A stretch of DNA of 64,000 bases, taken from the NCBI RefSeq assembly GCF_964275005.1, contig NC_092704.1, positions 11,968,871 through 12,032,870 on the forward strand, read 5' to 3'. The position numbers and the translations under genes are program-made. How positions within the stretch are numbered: the stretch's first letter is position 1; every line of letters starts with the position of its first letter. This stretch comes from Diadema setosum (lineage: Eukaryota; Echinodermata; Echinoidea; Diadematoida; Diadematidae). The notes beneath the pieces were generated by a model. The model had not been told where the DNA came from. It searched no databases and was given only the letters and a program-made list of their open reading frames with translations. Shown piece by piece: positions 24,001-38,453 of the stretch.

Positions 24001-27000
24001 TTTACTTTCGAACTGCAGATCCTAAGCTCGAATCCCAAAATGAGTGCGTTTATCACTTTACACGTAGAGTACAATTATAAAAGCTGGCTTTATTTTAATG
24101 CCGAGTGGAGGGCAGTGACAGTCGACTCTCAGTGTGGATCGAAGAGCAATGCTAACTCTGAAAGGAACTCAACAACGCCCTGGGTATGTAAGACATGGTA
24201 CTTATCAAGGAAAGCGTAAAGGATAACTGTTGTTGTCGTTGACATTGTTTTGTTAACATGTTTTTTAAATCCTGCCCAGCTATTTGTGGCTATGGGCAGT
24301 TATTCATCATTAACCATGACTTTTAAAAAGAAATAAAAAAAAGGAGAGGACAACAGGTATAAGTGGAAAGTAGAAGACTAATGAATAGGAGTAAAAGCGT
24401 TGGAGAAATTCAACACGACTTACTTTCGCAGGTGGGCATGTTCCTGTTGAATTCGCTTTGCGAGGAGCAGATCACGGTGTTGGGGCCAACAAGCGAGTAA
24501 CCTTCGTCGCAGCTGAAGACGCATCGGCCGTTATGACCCACCGTTTGGCCGTCATTGCTGCTGCATGATACTAACCGCAGGCCTTCGCGCAGGGGCGGGA
24601 CAGTGCACCTAATGGCTGAACGGCACGGCGGTATACACGTTTATATCGCTATTCTCAGCTAACATTATGCCACTGTCTTACCTTCATCTTTTTTCTTTTT
24701 CTTTTACATATTCGGTGTCAATTAACTAGACCGTTTTGTAAAGTAATCAAATTGTAGGCATGTTTTGCTTACAAACAGATGTCTGAACAACCACAAAACT
24801 TGCCAGAGGGTTGTCCTTCCTAACAACAACTTATAAGTTCCTTCCTAAGACACTAATGGAAAGGAAGAGGTGAAAAACAAATATTTTGTTGATAGGCTGA
24901 AGGAGAAGAAGTGTCTATAAACAGACAGGTTCTGTGACGCATTCAGATTTTATGCATGCTTTGTCAACAAAAGGTTCCCCTAACAACACAAAGCTTGCCG
25001 GAGGCTTGCCCAACCTAGCAACAACTAGGCGAATACTCCTGCCTAGTTATGGATACTAATTGAAGTGAGCAGAGCAGCTGAATGAAATGCTTCGTTACTA
25101 GGCTGTTTTAAAAAATCCATGAATTGTAATGAATTACGGAAGTGGTCTATTGTAATACAATAGCACGTTCAGACGGTGATCATTATAGTAAAACATCAAG
25201 GAAAGCTATCCTCGACAATAAGTTCTATGGGGCACCAAGGGTCGCACGGTCGATTTCGGTACGAATTCGACCATGCGACACTTGGCGACCCATCGAACAT
25301 ATATAATCCTCGAAGTTCAGGGTTTCCTCAAGGTTAAATAAGGATCACCGTCTGAACGCAACTACTACAAAAGCAATCGGTTTGCTACGAAACCCTGTGA
25401 TTGAAGAAACCCCCTGAATCCCAGACAGAATTCTTTGTAAGGATAAATGCAAAGAAACACCATGCTATTCAACACTCAATGCACGTTGTATATCTATACA
25501 TATCGATATAATCATCCCCTTCCCCTACCTGGCTCTCAAAGATTGCAGATGCGTGGAGTACAGGGCAGGAAACTCGATGAGTATGCTTTACAATACGTCC
25601 CATCTCTCACCCCCTCCCTCCCTTTCTCTCTATCTGCAAGCATATGAAAATCACTCTTCTAGTACGGAAAAAATGAAGTATCAAAATAAAGGGAATAGAT
25701 ATTCACTCTGAGAGGAAGCAATGTATCTGAGAAGGCTGGTATGGTGTTAAATCTGACTTTGCAGGATGCACAATGACGTCACTGTAGAAGTTAATTACAA
25801 GTATCTGCACACTCTAAAGATGAAATGGCAAATTAGCATGTTAAATGTTGTTACTCCTCAAACCTTTAGCAATACTTTAACACTCAAAATCTTATAGCAC
25901 CTTTTCAAAAATTGGAAATCAGTCATTTTGAGAGTTAAATTTTTGAGGAGGGGCAACATTTGAAATGTTGATTTACCATTTTATTTTTCAGAGTGTACAA
26001 TTCTATGTATGCGTGATACGTCACTTACCGGTTTTGCAGTCCGGATCTGTCCATCCTTCACAGCAGTTATTCTCCGTATTAGGAACCAATCTAATCGTTG
26101 CCAAAAAAAAAAAAAAAAAAAATCCCTGAGAACTTTTTTTTTTCATCGCTTCTTTTATTTCGGGTTGTGTGTCATTAGAGTAAAGAGATGAAACGTTGAC
26201 CGAACTTCACTTGCAGGATTAGGTGGTTTTAGTATTACTTTATTGTTCCGTTAACTGTGTATGCGTATGTGTGTGTGTGTGTGTGTGTGCGAGCGCGCTT
26301 TTATCATTATAACAAAATCAAAGAGAAAATCTTCTTAAAAAAAAAATAAACAAAATACCCCTGACATTCCACACTCATTCAAACTCGTCGTTACGATGAC
26401 TAGGGCATCCCCCTCTCATTTTGTTATGATAGAAAAAAAAAATGAGCATCTTCCATTACAAAGTGCGTAATCAAAGCAAATCTCGTGAAAACACTGTACA
26501 AACCAGACCTTCCAAAATGTTTTTAATCAGACGAGTTTTGTTTTCGAAAGATATTTTTTTTTTATTATTGTTATTTTTTTTTCTTACATGAGATCGATAT
26601 GAAAAGATCGCACTCAATACCAAATTTTATGGTCGAACAGAGGACTTCCCACCGCAATAATAATAATAATAATAATCATAATCATAACTAGAAAAGCACT
26701 CTGAGAGCGCAGACCTCCGCCAAGCAGCTGCTTTCCACCGTAATGATTGGGCTCTTCCATAGAGATCAGTGATTTCCACCCATATAGGTATACATGCTGA
26801 AAAATCGCCCGATTTCCCAGTATAGAAGCCTTTGTTACGTCATAAACCCTCAGCTGCGCGGCGCGCCTCGCCCAGCTGCAGAAACTGGAGCACGCACTTT
26901 AGTGCGCGTTTGAAAACCTCAAAACTGCGCAGCTTGATCTCACAAGTTCATTGACCCTACCTGTCAAAATATCAAAAATCCTCCATGAATTCCCCCAAAT

Positions 27001-30000
27001 TCTCAGATCACTACCAAAATTTAATAGTTTTTTACTTGTGTCATTCTCAACCTTTCCTGTAAGTTTCATCCAAATCTACTTTTTGAGTTATTTTGCTCAC
27101 GGATAAACTAACTAACTAACAAACAAACAAACCAACGGTAACGAAAACATAACTTCCTCCCTTGGCGGAGGTAATAAACTGAGGAAAGGTGTACAGATGA
27201 TGACTGGCGGGGGAGGGAACATACCGAATGTTCCACCGGAAGGGTTAGAAATGCTATTGAGGGAGGTTATAGGTCCCGAGACGAAGTCGAGGAACTTATA
27301 ACCTCCCGAAATAGCATTTCAAACCCTGAGGGTGCAACGTTTGGTACATGTTCTCGACAACAGAAGTCATCATCTGTTATATCATATACATTTTAATATG
27401 GGTTAGTCAAATGGGTGCACGTCACGAGACCGACACCCACGAGTCATACAGCCCACAAGTTATACAGCTCCCAAGTCATACAGCCCACGAGTCATACAGC
27501 TCACAAGTCATACAGCCCACCAGTTATACAGCCCACGAGTTCGACACTGAGTAAATACAGCCCACGAGTTCGACATCAAGTAAAATAAGCCCAGGAGTTA
27601 TACGGCTCACGAGACCGACACTACGCACAAAAGGCTCATGAGACCGACAGTATACGTAAAGCAAACAAAGCCCACGAGACCGACATTACACTTAAAAGGT
27701 CCACGAGACCGACGCTACGCATACAAGGCTCACGAGACCGACATTACGCAAAAGAGGTTCACCAGACCGACACTAAGCAAAGAAGGCCCAGGAGACCGAC
27801 AGGATGAACAGCGCCACCTACAGACCAATAAATTATATAGGGTGTCCTGATAATAGCATAGGAAGATATGAGAGATGGAAAAGCAGAGTTGCCATCTCCG
27901 GCAGGGTGTTACCCCATCAGTTGCCCCCCCCCCCCCCTGAAATGATCAGGATCTTTAATTGTGTTTGCATGGGTGTGTGTTTGTGTACAGTAAAAGTGTG
28001 TGACAGATCTGTCCACAATAAATCAGCCAGGGTGTTGATTTAGTATTAATAACAAATAAAAAATAACGTAATCGTCTATTAAGGTAGCGTTAGGGATTCA
28101 GAAAAAAAAAAAAACCCAGATGCATCCATAAAAACAGCTATTGTATTTCACGATAAAATGTACTGTTCGGAGGAGAATAACACAAGCAACAAAATTGAGG
28201 TGAATCCCTGCGATGTAAAACGTTTTAATCAGTAGAATTACATTATAGTTACAGAGAAAATTACAAATAGATCTTACTGCAAAACGTCAAAGCAGGAGGG
28301 TAGAATATCTAAAATAGAACAAGTAACTAGTGAATCGGGAAAGAGAAGAGGTAAAATTTATATCTTGTCCATCTTCTAGCTAAATTAAAACTGGGAAAGC
28401 CTGTTGAAAATAGCACGATGGCATTATCAAAGCTCTAAAATTAATCCATACATCGTTATTGTCCTCTTTTAAATTCATTTGTGTTTTTGTCTCTTTTTTG
28501 GGAGGATGAAGAATACTAATTCTATTTTTCTACTTGATAACAATGTCGCTCCCTGACACACTTGCCCCCCCCCCTCCCTCCCCAAAAGTATGTAGAAATA
28601 CATATTTGATGACGTTCATAATTATGTAGATGGTCACCATCTTTCAATTGATAGTGTTACGAAATTACACCCGCCAGTATGTTATTTTTCCGTTCATGGA
28701 ACACCCTGTACAGGTGATTGACATGTAGATGGCGCTGTTTGTCCTGTCGGTCTCGTGGGCCTTCTTTGCCTACTGTCGGTCTCGTGGGCTTTCTTTGCTT
28801 AATGTCGGTCTCGTGAGCCTTTTTAGCTTAGTGTCGGTCTCGTGGGCCTATTTTGCCTACTGTCGGTCTCTTGGGCTTTCTTTGCTTAGTGTCGGTCTCA
28901 TGAGCCTTTATTGCTTAGTGTCGGTCTCGTGGGCTATGTTCGCTTAGTGTCGGTCTCATGAGCCTTTTGTGCGTAGTGTCGAACTCACGGGCTGTATGAC
29001 TCCTGAGCCGTATAACTCGTGGGCTGTATGACTCATGAACCTATTATTGATGTCGGTCTCGTGGACCGTATGACTCGTGGGTGTCGGTCTCGTGGGATGC
29101 CCCCAGTCAAATAGGCCTACGTCAAATACGTCAACATCAACCACCAGCACAACGCACTCGATCGCTCGGGCAGAGCCAAATTCACTGCGCGCGTGTCCTT
29201 CTGTCATTTGTTACGTGAAAATGTTTTCCCATAGGAGAACATTACAAAAATATTCTCCCATGGGCGAACAAAACGAATGTTCCTCCACCACGTGACTGTG
29301 TTTAGCCAATCACTAACCGGTATTTGACTAACCCATTTAATATTGGGTATTCAGGGCCGGCGCAGCAGTGAAAGGTTTGCATTCGGCAGTAATTTGGGAG
29401 TAGTTTCCACGTGCAGAACCCTCATGAATTTTCAAATGCATGTAGTTGCATTGACTGCTATCATTCTTTTATTTGAAGTAAGGTAAGATGTTTTACACCC
29501 CAAAATGAATGGGAAAGAATGACAAAATACTATAATAATGCGAAAGAGACAGGGAAATTCTATTTTCATTGAAAGACAACCTGTATTATACCTAGGAGAG
29601 TAGACTAGGACCCCGTTTACAGTGCGGGGCCGGGCTCGGCCGCAGCTCGGCCACCGTTTACACTGCTGGGCTCGGCCGCGCTTTTAATTCAAACCTTTCA
29701 ATATTTTGTCGTAGTGGCGCTTTGCTTGTAAACAAACGCAATTTGGTATAGCCTGGTTTTCAGACCCTTTGCCAACTGGATTCCGTGGCGACGAAGTCGC
29801 CGTTCGGGCAAAGGCCTTTGCCGATGGAAAAATCCTTTGCAGGACAAAACCACCTTAAACTATACTAGTTTTCCACGTTGAGGGGGTAATATCGTGAATA
29901 GCGAAATAGTACGGGCAGAGGGTCTGGAAGCCAGACTAAAATTGGCCGCGCATTTGGCCCAGTTTGCGTTTACACCAAGAAGAGGCCACGCTCGGCCGCG

Positions 30001-31644
30001 GCTCGGCCGCGGCCGAGACCACCTCCAGAGCGAGGCCAAATGCGAGGCCAATTTTGGCCTCGCATTTGGCCTTTTGTGCGTTTACACTGAAGCGGGGCTG
30101 GGCTCGGCCGCGGCCGAGCCGCGGCCGAGCCTCGCACTGTAAACGGGGTCTAGAATTCCTTCGAGCTCTGCGATGTGTTTTGATTGACACTGGTGCTCAG
30201 TCAATGAAATTTCGATATTGAAGACTGGCAACTGTCTTTCCACGCCCGGTTCCACGCCTCTATTCGGAGGTTTCTTACTAGACATATTTTAAGTCGACTA
30301 GACTTCCACACCGTCGCACAGTGGGCCAGAATGGCTCCAAAGTGCGCCAAAATTCATATTCACAGAGATCAACTTAAAACGTATGCTAAACTGGCGGATC
30401 TAGAGGTAATCAGACCCGTAGAGTGCAATAAAAATATTTTCAAACCCATATGACGTCATTTATATGGTGATTTCTGATTGGCTGTGAACATCCAATGAGA
30501 AATATAATATTTCTCACGTTACAATATTTTTCCAATGTCAGAAAAATGATAGTGCGAACTGTAGCTGTAACGCATGTGCAGAAACAACATGAAAAGTAAC
30601 AAAATAAAAGAAACCAAAATAAAAGAAAGACGTCAAAGGTTCAGACTTAGGTCACACGTACTTAGAGTGGCGCCCTTCAGGACTTTTTTGGTAAATTATC
30701 ATTAGTTTGCTATGTCCCCTCTTGAAAATGCATGCGTTAACAATGCAAATAAGAGATAAGTGAGAAACAAACATTGTACACAAATTGAAAAGGAAATTTG
30801 ATAATTATGTTATTAAGCCCGTTAAGGCCATAATGTATAGAGCCTTAAAAATGTTTTAGAGAGGTCTTCATACTTCTTCAAAATGAATTAATGAGAATTT
30901 AAAGTAAGTATGTAGGATGTTACAAGACTATATAGATATAATATAGTATATATAAGATGTGCCTACAGAGGTAGACTGAAAGACAGAGAGGTGATGTTAT
31001 TATGATAAAATAAGAATTCAGTTAAAACTTTCCTTTTGAAAATAGTATTTACTTTATTTTGATAAAGGAGAGAGAAATATTCTACATTCTAGGGCATACA
31101 TATACTTTCGGAGAAAAGATACTCTACATTTTCGTATAAACAAAACCAATGATTCTCCTCCCCCTTCCAACTGACTTTACCAGTGTGGTCTACAGGCATG
31201 CATAAGGCATGAAGAACTCAGTATTTCAATACAGGGAAAAAGGGATCATTGACACCCACACCGGAAACTATAGCCTTACACCTCAATAACCCTACACAAT
31301 AACAGAAGCAGAAGCCTATGGTATGTACTGCGAAAACATCATACTAACACAAAGTATCATGAACTGTTTATCGACACTGTAAGATTATTAGTAATAAGAG
31401 GATATCAAGATATCATTGTGGTACCATGAAAAACAAGGTCGAAAGAATCGTGCAGGAGGAGAACGTCAGATCTTTACGTTGGTTGAATGTGGGTAGTTTG
31501 CATGCTGTTAATCAGTGCAAGTAATTGACTACACAGGCATTACAGAGTTAGACCATCGAGACATTAATGGTCATTTCACTGGCTTGATGTTAACATTGTA
31601 CACCTATCAATCATGATGAACATGACACCCCGCTCCTCACCAGA

Positions 31645-31675
<31 letters not shown>

Positions 31676-34600
31676 CTTCTCTCTTGCATCTCTGTGGTCT
31701 CTGTTGTTGTGTGTGCCTTGCCTGCGTATGAGGATCCATTGGGTGCGTGCTTCCACCGCACGCGAGATTTTGGCAAAAACCAGGCAAACATGCGGATGGA
31801 AAATTGGCTTTTCTTCACAAGGTTGCAGGAGGTTGCAGCCAAGTTTGGTATCATTGTAAAGCAGGAACTACATCAAAGGCGACTGTGATATTTTTAGCGC
31901 GGGAATCGGTAGGAATGTTGACCATTTTTTCACATGAAAAGAAATTTGCTATTTTTAGCCAAATTTTCCTTGCTTTGACCCAAATTACTTTCAGGGGGAA
32001 TAATATTTAGCCTGCAGAGTTTATGATCATTTAAAATAGTTAATTTGACACACGTGTTGAAAATTTAAAGTGGATCAAAGGACTTGTTCGGCGGAAACCT
32101 TTTGGAAACCGCAATTTTGCATTTACACGTGTTTTACCCAGTATTTACAAATTTTGAGTCTTTTTGTAGATAAACAATCCACTAATTTCAAGAAAAACTA
32201 TTGATCAGAGGTGTTCAGGAGGATGTAATCTGTGTCTAGGACATGAAAAAATAAATTTCCTTCAAGTTACTAAATCCCTATTTTGGCGCACTTTCAGTCA
32301 CACCTAGCCAACTGTGCGTCGCGCCCTCTATTGACTGGCAATCAAGGACTGATTTAGGCTAAAAATACGTCGCCTGCTAGACTAGGGTGCGTTTATCAAC
32401 TCCTTTTCTCGGCAGAAACAGGCTATCCAAACAGCTTTCAAGGAATTTTAACGAGTTGATAAACGCAAAGCTCTTTTGAAAGCCCTTTAGGAAAGCCTTT
32501 TCGAAAGCCCCAAATTTGTGGCGATCCAAACAGGTTTCCTAAACAGGTTTTCAGAAACCTGTTTGTAAAAGCCTTTTGGAAGTTGATAAACGCAAAGCTG
32601 TTTTGAAACGGCTTTGTAGTCTTGTACTTCAGGCACGCCTTATGACCTCTTCTCCTCCGGTCGAATTGCGCAATGCAGCTGTGCAGTGACAGGCCAGTTA
32701 AAAAAAATCGTGTTCGCGAAGAGAGTTGATAAACGCAACTATTTTGAAAGCCGTTTCTAAAGGGCTTTGGAAAGGGCTATCGAAAGCCGTTTAAACAGGG
32801 GAGAGTTGATAAACGCAGCCAAAGTCGCATGCCGCCACTCAGAAATATTTGAAGTATGTGCTAAACTGGAGCTGCCTCACAGATAGGAAGACAATTGATT
32901 CATGTGGCATTGCATCATGACTCGTCACTCTCAAAGGAAGATATGTCTTTATTATGGTAATTGCTTTTCGCCGTCCCTTCTTAGAAAACAAGCGGCACAT
33001 TAATAGTACATGCAGTCAGGGCTTTGAAAAGGGCTCTCGAAAGGGCTACGGAAAGGGCTTTCGAAAGGGCTATCGAAAGGGCTATCGAAAGCCGTTTAAA
33101 CAGGGGAAAGTTGATAAACGCAGCCTTAGTCTCGCTGTAATGTAGGCCATGGGGTGAAGCGGAAAAAGAGGCTTAGAAAATGGGTTTCGTTCCAGCAACA
33201 CTGGCACTACTTTTTGAATTCGGAAATGTGATGTTTTGTACATCCTAAATATACAGTAAAAAGTTCTCCTCGAAATATCCTGCAGTTTTTGCGAAAATCC
33301 ATATTTTATAAACTGCGACCAGCAGCCCAATACACATATCGTAATGGGGCTGCGGATTGTAGCATTTAGGATCATGACAGGCTAGTATTGCGGACAAACG
33401 TCAACCTTAAATCGAAAAAAAAAAATTCAATTTGAAGACTTACAAGTAAGGTTGAAGTATTGACAACAGGGTTCGTGCAAGGTTTGGTTCTACAAATAGT
33501 CATTTTCTGTTCAAATTGATGACTTAATATGACTAGGTCGAGAGGAATCTGGGAGAGCTACGCTGAATTGACGGTCAGCGCAGGCGCACACATCGCTGCG
33601 CACAAATTTCGAATCCATTGACTGGATAATGATGTCTGTGTGCGCATGCGCTGGCCGTCAATTCAGTGTAGCTCTCCCAGTTTCCTCTCGACCGAGTCAC
33701 ATTTAGTCATCAATTTGAACAGAAAGGAACTATTTGCAGAAGCAAACCTTGCACGAACTCTGTTATCAATACTTCAAATTTATTAATAAGTCTTCAAATT
33801 GAAGATTTTTTCCCGATTTTAAGTTGATATTTGTCCGCAATAACATATTCGTCATGATCCTGTATGCTACAGTTCACAGCCCCATGACGCTATGCGTATG
33901 GGGCTGCTGGCCGCAGTTATGCGTATGGGGCTGCTAGCCGCTGTATAGTTCCCATAGTGTTTCCAGGGTTCCACCTCCCTGGTGTTTCTAAGCTGAAATA
34001 CATATACACATTTGTAAAGCACTGCTTTTAGCCATATAGTACCTAGAAAAAAAACAGTGAAGTTTTGGTTTAATAGTTGCATTATATCTCATGTTTCAGC
34101 TTTTCCTGATGTGTATCAGAGGTCAAGGCAAATGCCTTATATTCTGTTCAAAGACATGTTATTAATCAAATGACTAATCATTCAAGGCAAAAAAAAAAAA
34201 AAATCAGAGCGTTTGTTTGTGTGTGTGTCCGCGTGCATGAGGGAGAATCTTATTGTACACACACACACACACACACCCTCACATGCACACACACATACGC
34301 ACACACATAGTTATGAAGATACCCAAGTGTATTACAATATTATTCTACATGCCTTGGCCATTTATCACATCAGCATCATACAAAAGATCATCATAAACAT
34401 GAACACACACAATGATATAATACATGTATTGATCAGTGCATTACACATACACAGGTGCATAAAAACGCTGACATATTATATACACTCACACGCACACATA
34501 CAAACTCATTTACACACATGAGACATTACTATTAAACAGATCATATTGTTTATCAGTAAACATGTTTTTCTTTTCTTCTTCTTAAGAAGCTTTAATATAT

Positions 34601-37600
34601 TTGGATCACATAGCAATCACATTGTTCATGAAATATTACAGTACTTTAGAAAATTTAATCTTCATAAGATTTCCTGAAGTTTTCATTGCTATCATTAGGT
34701 TGGTGGGACACTACCTCCTTTCATGTAAGATAGCTCAAAATGATAATCAGTCAAATTTTCTAGTTTTAATAAATTTTCTGGAACATTCCATGGTCCAAAT
34801 ATCCTTGAAAAAGTGTAAAAGTTTTGAAAAATGCCAATATTTAAAATAAAGGCAATATTATAGTTTACCCATTCATGAGTGAAAACTGCTGGATTCTGTA
34901 TTGGAGGCAATGTGTACCTGAAAATCTTGGAGAGAGTAAAACAGGTTTGGCATTAAAAATTATGATAACATTGCAATTAACTTCCAATATCAGAGGATCT
35001 GTGCAAACCTGACTCAACTTATTTGCACAATTTTCATTTGGCTGGTATTAGTTTTAGCAAACTGATTTTGTACTCACACCTACATTGTACTGACCTTTCT
35101 ACATGAACATTCTGTTTCAGTATTAATAATAGTTACATATTTTTTTCCCCCAGAGTGGGAGAAACAAATTCTAATCGTAGTCATTCAGTTTTATGAAAAA
35201 AAAAACACACTTAGGAAAACATCTTTGTTCTTAAAATAATTCAACCCTAATCAAATCATAATAGTGGGCAGAAATGTTTGCTAAAGGGCGAACAATCACA
35301 TACTGAGGCAAGGAGTCAAAACATGTTGCATAAACATTGGCATTCAAAATACAGGAAGCAATCTGTATTAGAAAGACATTTTATCATGCACAACTTTGGT
35401 AAGATGTCAATTCTTGAACATTAATCACATTGACCAAAGCATTGGTGCATATACAGTACATTCTGTTGTTTCTGAACTTTGCACTGAAGTTCTTTGTGTA
35501 TGTGTGTGAATGTTTCAGTGGTGTATATATATTGCTCCATTTTATCAAGGACAACTTATAGTAACATGACAATGTTTTCATGCTTCAATATTAATCATAT
35601 TGACCTATTTCCCTTGGCAAGTAATGAGCAGGTTGACTCTGTTGCAAATGATGCATTTTACAGGCAACACAGCAGAACCTGAAGAGCTTCCAGAAGAAAA
35701 TCTTGATCTTGATGTGAGCGTCTTAGGGGAGGAAACAGATGCTCCTGCTGACGGACCAGGCTCCTCCTTCAGCTTTCGTTTCCTAGCGAGATTCAGGCGT
35801 TTGCTATCTATAAACCTCTTGTAGCACGTTTCATGGAATCCTATTTAATACAATGGAGAAATGAACAGCATGATTAGCCGTTGGATTTTGTTAGGGGGAA
35901 AAAAAGGCTAAACGCTAGGGGGAGGGGTTGAACATTACACTCAATATATCATTAAATGTACGGTAGACTATTGACTGCCAATATTTGAATCTTGTAATTA
36001 CCAATAGGCCCTAGTACTATGCCAGGTAATCATTAACACCTCATGATCATTGTCATCATCAACTACTTCAACTTGTACCTGCAGTGCAATTACTGATTTT
36101 AAATGACATCTACAGCTTTCATCACCTGATCACATGCAATATCAATTATCATAATTATGAATACAACTGCCTTATCATCATTAATACTAGTAATCCTTGG
36201 CCTTTCACTATCACCGCCACCCAGTGCCACTGCTTTATAATTTGGTACAACATAATGGTAATCATATGTTTTAGGGAGTTTAATTGTTGAAATTATGTCA
36301 TTATTGTCATTGTTGGTTTTTTAGACCTATTTATATCAAATATTGATAAGTTAATTTAATGAGATGCTATTAAAAATGTGTGTTTTGAGGGGGGATTCGC
36401 CGATTTCGGGGTGAGAGAGACAGGACGGATTTTTGATATTAATACTCCATGGCCATGATTATGAAAATATAAATTTACATGCAGTTTAGACCTTTTTCAA
36501 TCCAGTCCTGTGCTGTGTGTCAAGATTTTTACAAAACAATATCACCGATCAGCTACATCAACCTAACCTGGGCTGTACATAGAACAACATGTAAAATTCA
36601 TCTAGGCTACATTATAACGGCGCTATGCCATGCCATGGTGAAATTCAAGATAATTTATCTAAAATGTAACAGACACGCTAACGGCTAAGCTACTGTACAA
36701 CATTAGCGTCCATTATAACATACACAAGCAACGTTCATAACATAGCTAACGTTGTACAGCTGTACTTGTAGTCATTACGCATATATGAGACTGCACTGTC
36801 AGTGTCGACTGCTACGACTGTACGCACGTAAACTAACCTGTAAATTATCCTATGTACACGTAGGTTGCAGCAGTCCCCCTGAGCAGCTGAATCACTTCGT
36901 TCTGGTCTGCGATTTCACGGTCTCCCCCACTCAATTTGATCCACTCTTTGGCACACAAAATAGGTTTCGTCTATCTAATTTTCGGCAGAGCAGACGACGT
37001 AGACGCGTCGACAGGCTCACAGGGGGCGGCCATTTTGTCTCGTAAACAATAATTCTCGATTCGGATTGGATAACATACATCACATGATCGTTCGCGAATG
37101 AATATCGTACACGGCAAAGTGTACAAATTCAGCTCCTCAGTGACAAAAAAGTTCACTGTTTCCCCCTAAATTACCAAAATACTGCAGGAGGGTTTGTGTC
37201 GAACTTTTTCCTGTAGCCTTTTTGGTTATTTGTTTACACGTAGCTGTGGAGAAATTTTAGTGCCGCAGTTGTCGGAACGAAACAAGCGAAAAAACCAGCT
37301 CACCCCATGGCCTAATGGGCGAGCGAAGCGAGCCCATTACAGCGAGAGGGCCTTGACAAAATCTAACGGGATAGTGGATGCTGAGAAGCAACAGCTCAGA
37401 GTGTAACTAATAAAACACACAAACACACTGCTATAGCTTCTGACCATTCGATCATTGAGAATTTAGGGTTTCTGGGACGAACACTGAACTAGGGCTTTCT
37501 ATATAGCTCAGTCGGTAGAGCACCGGGCTAGCATCCCGAGGTCTCGGGTTCGAATCCCGATGGAATCCCATTTTTCTTTGCTCAATTTTCCACTAATGAA

Positions 37601-38421
37601 ACAAAAAGGAAAATTAACTACCATTTGCTTATCCGAACCAGCGCAACCCTCGCTGCCCCTCCAACAAAAATGAGTAAAACCATAATCTAGTGACTTGGTG
37701 ATTTGAATAACACACACACACACTAAACAATTAAATTAGTTTGAAGAAGAATAATCTGATGTTCTCATTTGTGCTGCTGAATCACATTTTTGTTAAAACA
37801 TACATTTTTTGTGTACATATCAAGCCATGTAGGCTTATATGATATTGATATAAAACCTTTGCATAAATCTTAGAAAAATCTATCTTGATCAACCTGATCA
37901 AACTAATCAATAATGTTTCATTACACTAACACTTGTGTTGCTGATCCACATTTTTAAACATAGAGCACAAATTGTTTTTTTTTTTTCAAATCATACTTTG
38001 TATACAAAAGTGATATAGGTCACCTAAAATTCTGCATAAATCTCAGAAAAAGCTACATTGATCAACCTAATCAAATTAATCAATATTCCTCATTACACAC
38101 CGCTCACTTGAGAATACAACATTTCACGGAACCCTGCCTTAAACTAAAATCTTATAATTAGATTATTAAAGCGAAATTCACCACCATTCTTTTAACCTAT
38201 CACCCTACCCCCTCCTCATATCTGATTTTTTTTATACATAACATGATAATCATAATTATATTCATATTCTCAACACAAACCGTGTTCCTACTTAACCATC
38301 TTAAATAACAAATCATTACCCTGCTACTACCCGACTATAACTACCCAACCCCACCCCATCACACACTTCTTTACCACATATCAAACCTACCCTTCAACCT
38401 CAACACACACACGCACACATG

Positions 38422-38453
<32 letters not shown>

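Noticed and set aside
25440-25650. Possible minus-strand exon near 25520-25580 with a gt donor
   Set aside because: All three frames give no Cys-rich or domain-like peptide fitting exons 3 and 4, which already join in phase.
28744-29000. Regular about 29-bp repeats resembling a CRISPR array
   Set aside because: The whole 29-bp unit is repeated without unique spacers, it occurs as an inverted pair, and the window is clearly eukaryotic. It is a minisatellite.
29860-30285. Overlapping open frames on both strands in GC-rich DNA
   Set aside because: They are by-products of the ggctcggccgcg palindromic foldback.
37496-37570. Functional tRNA-Ala gene
   Set aside because: D, anticodon and T arms look right but the acceptor-stem halves do not pair, so it is kept only as a tRNA-derived sequence.
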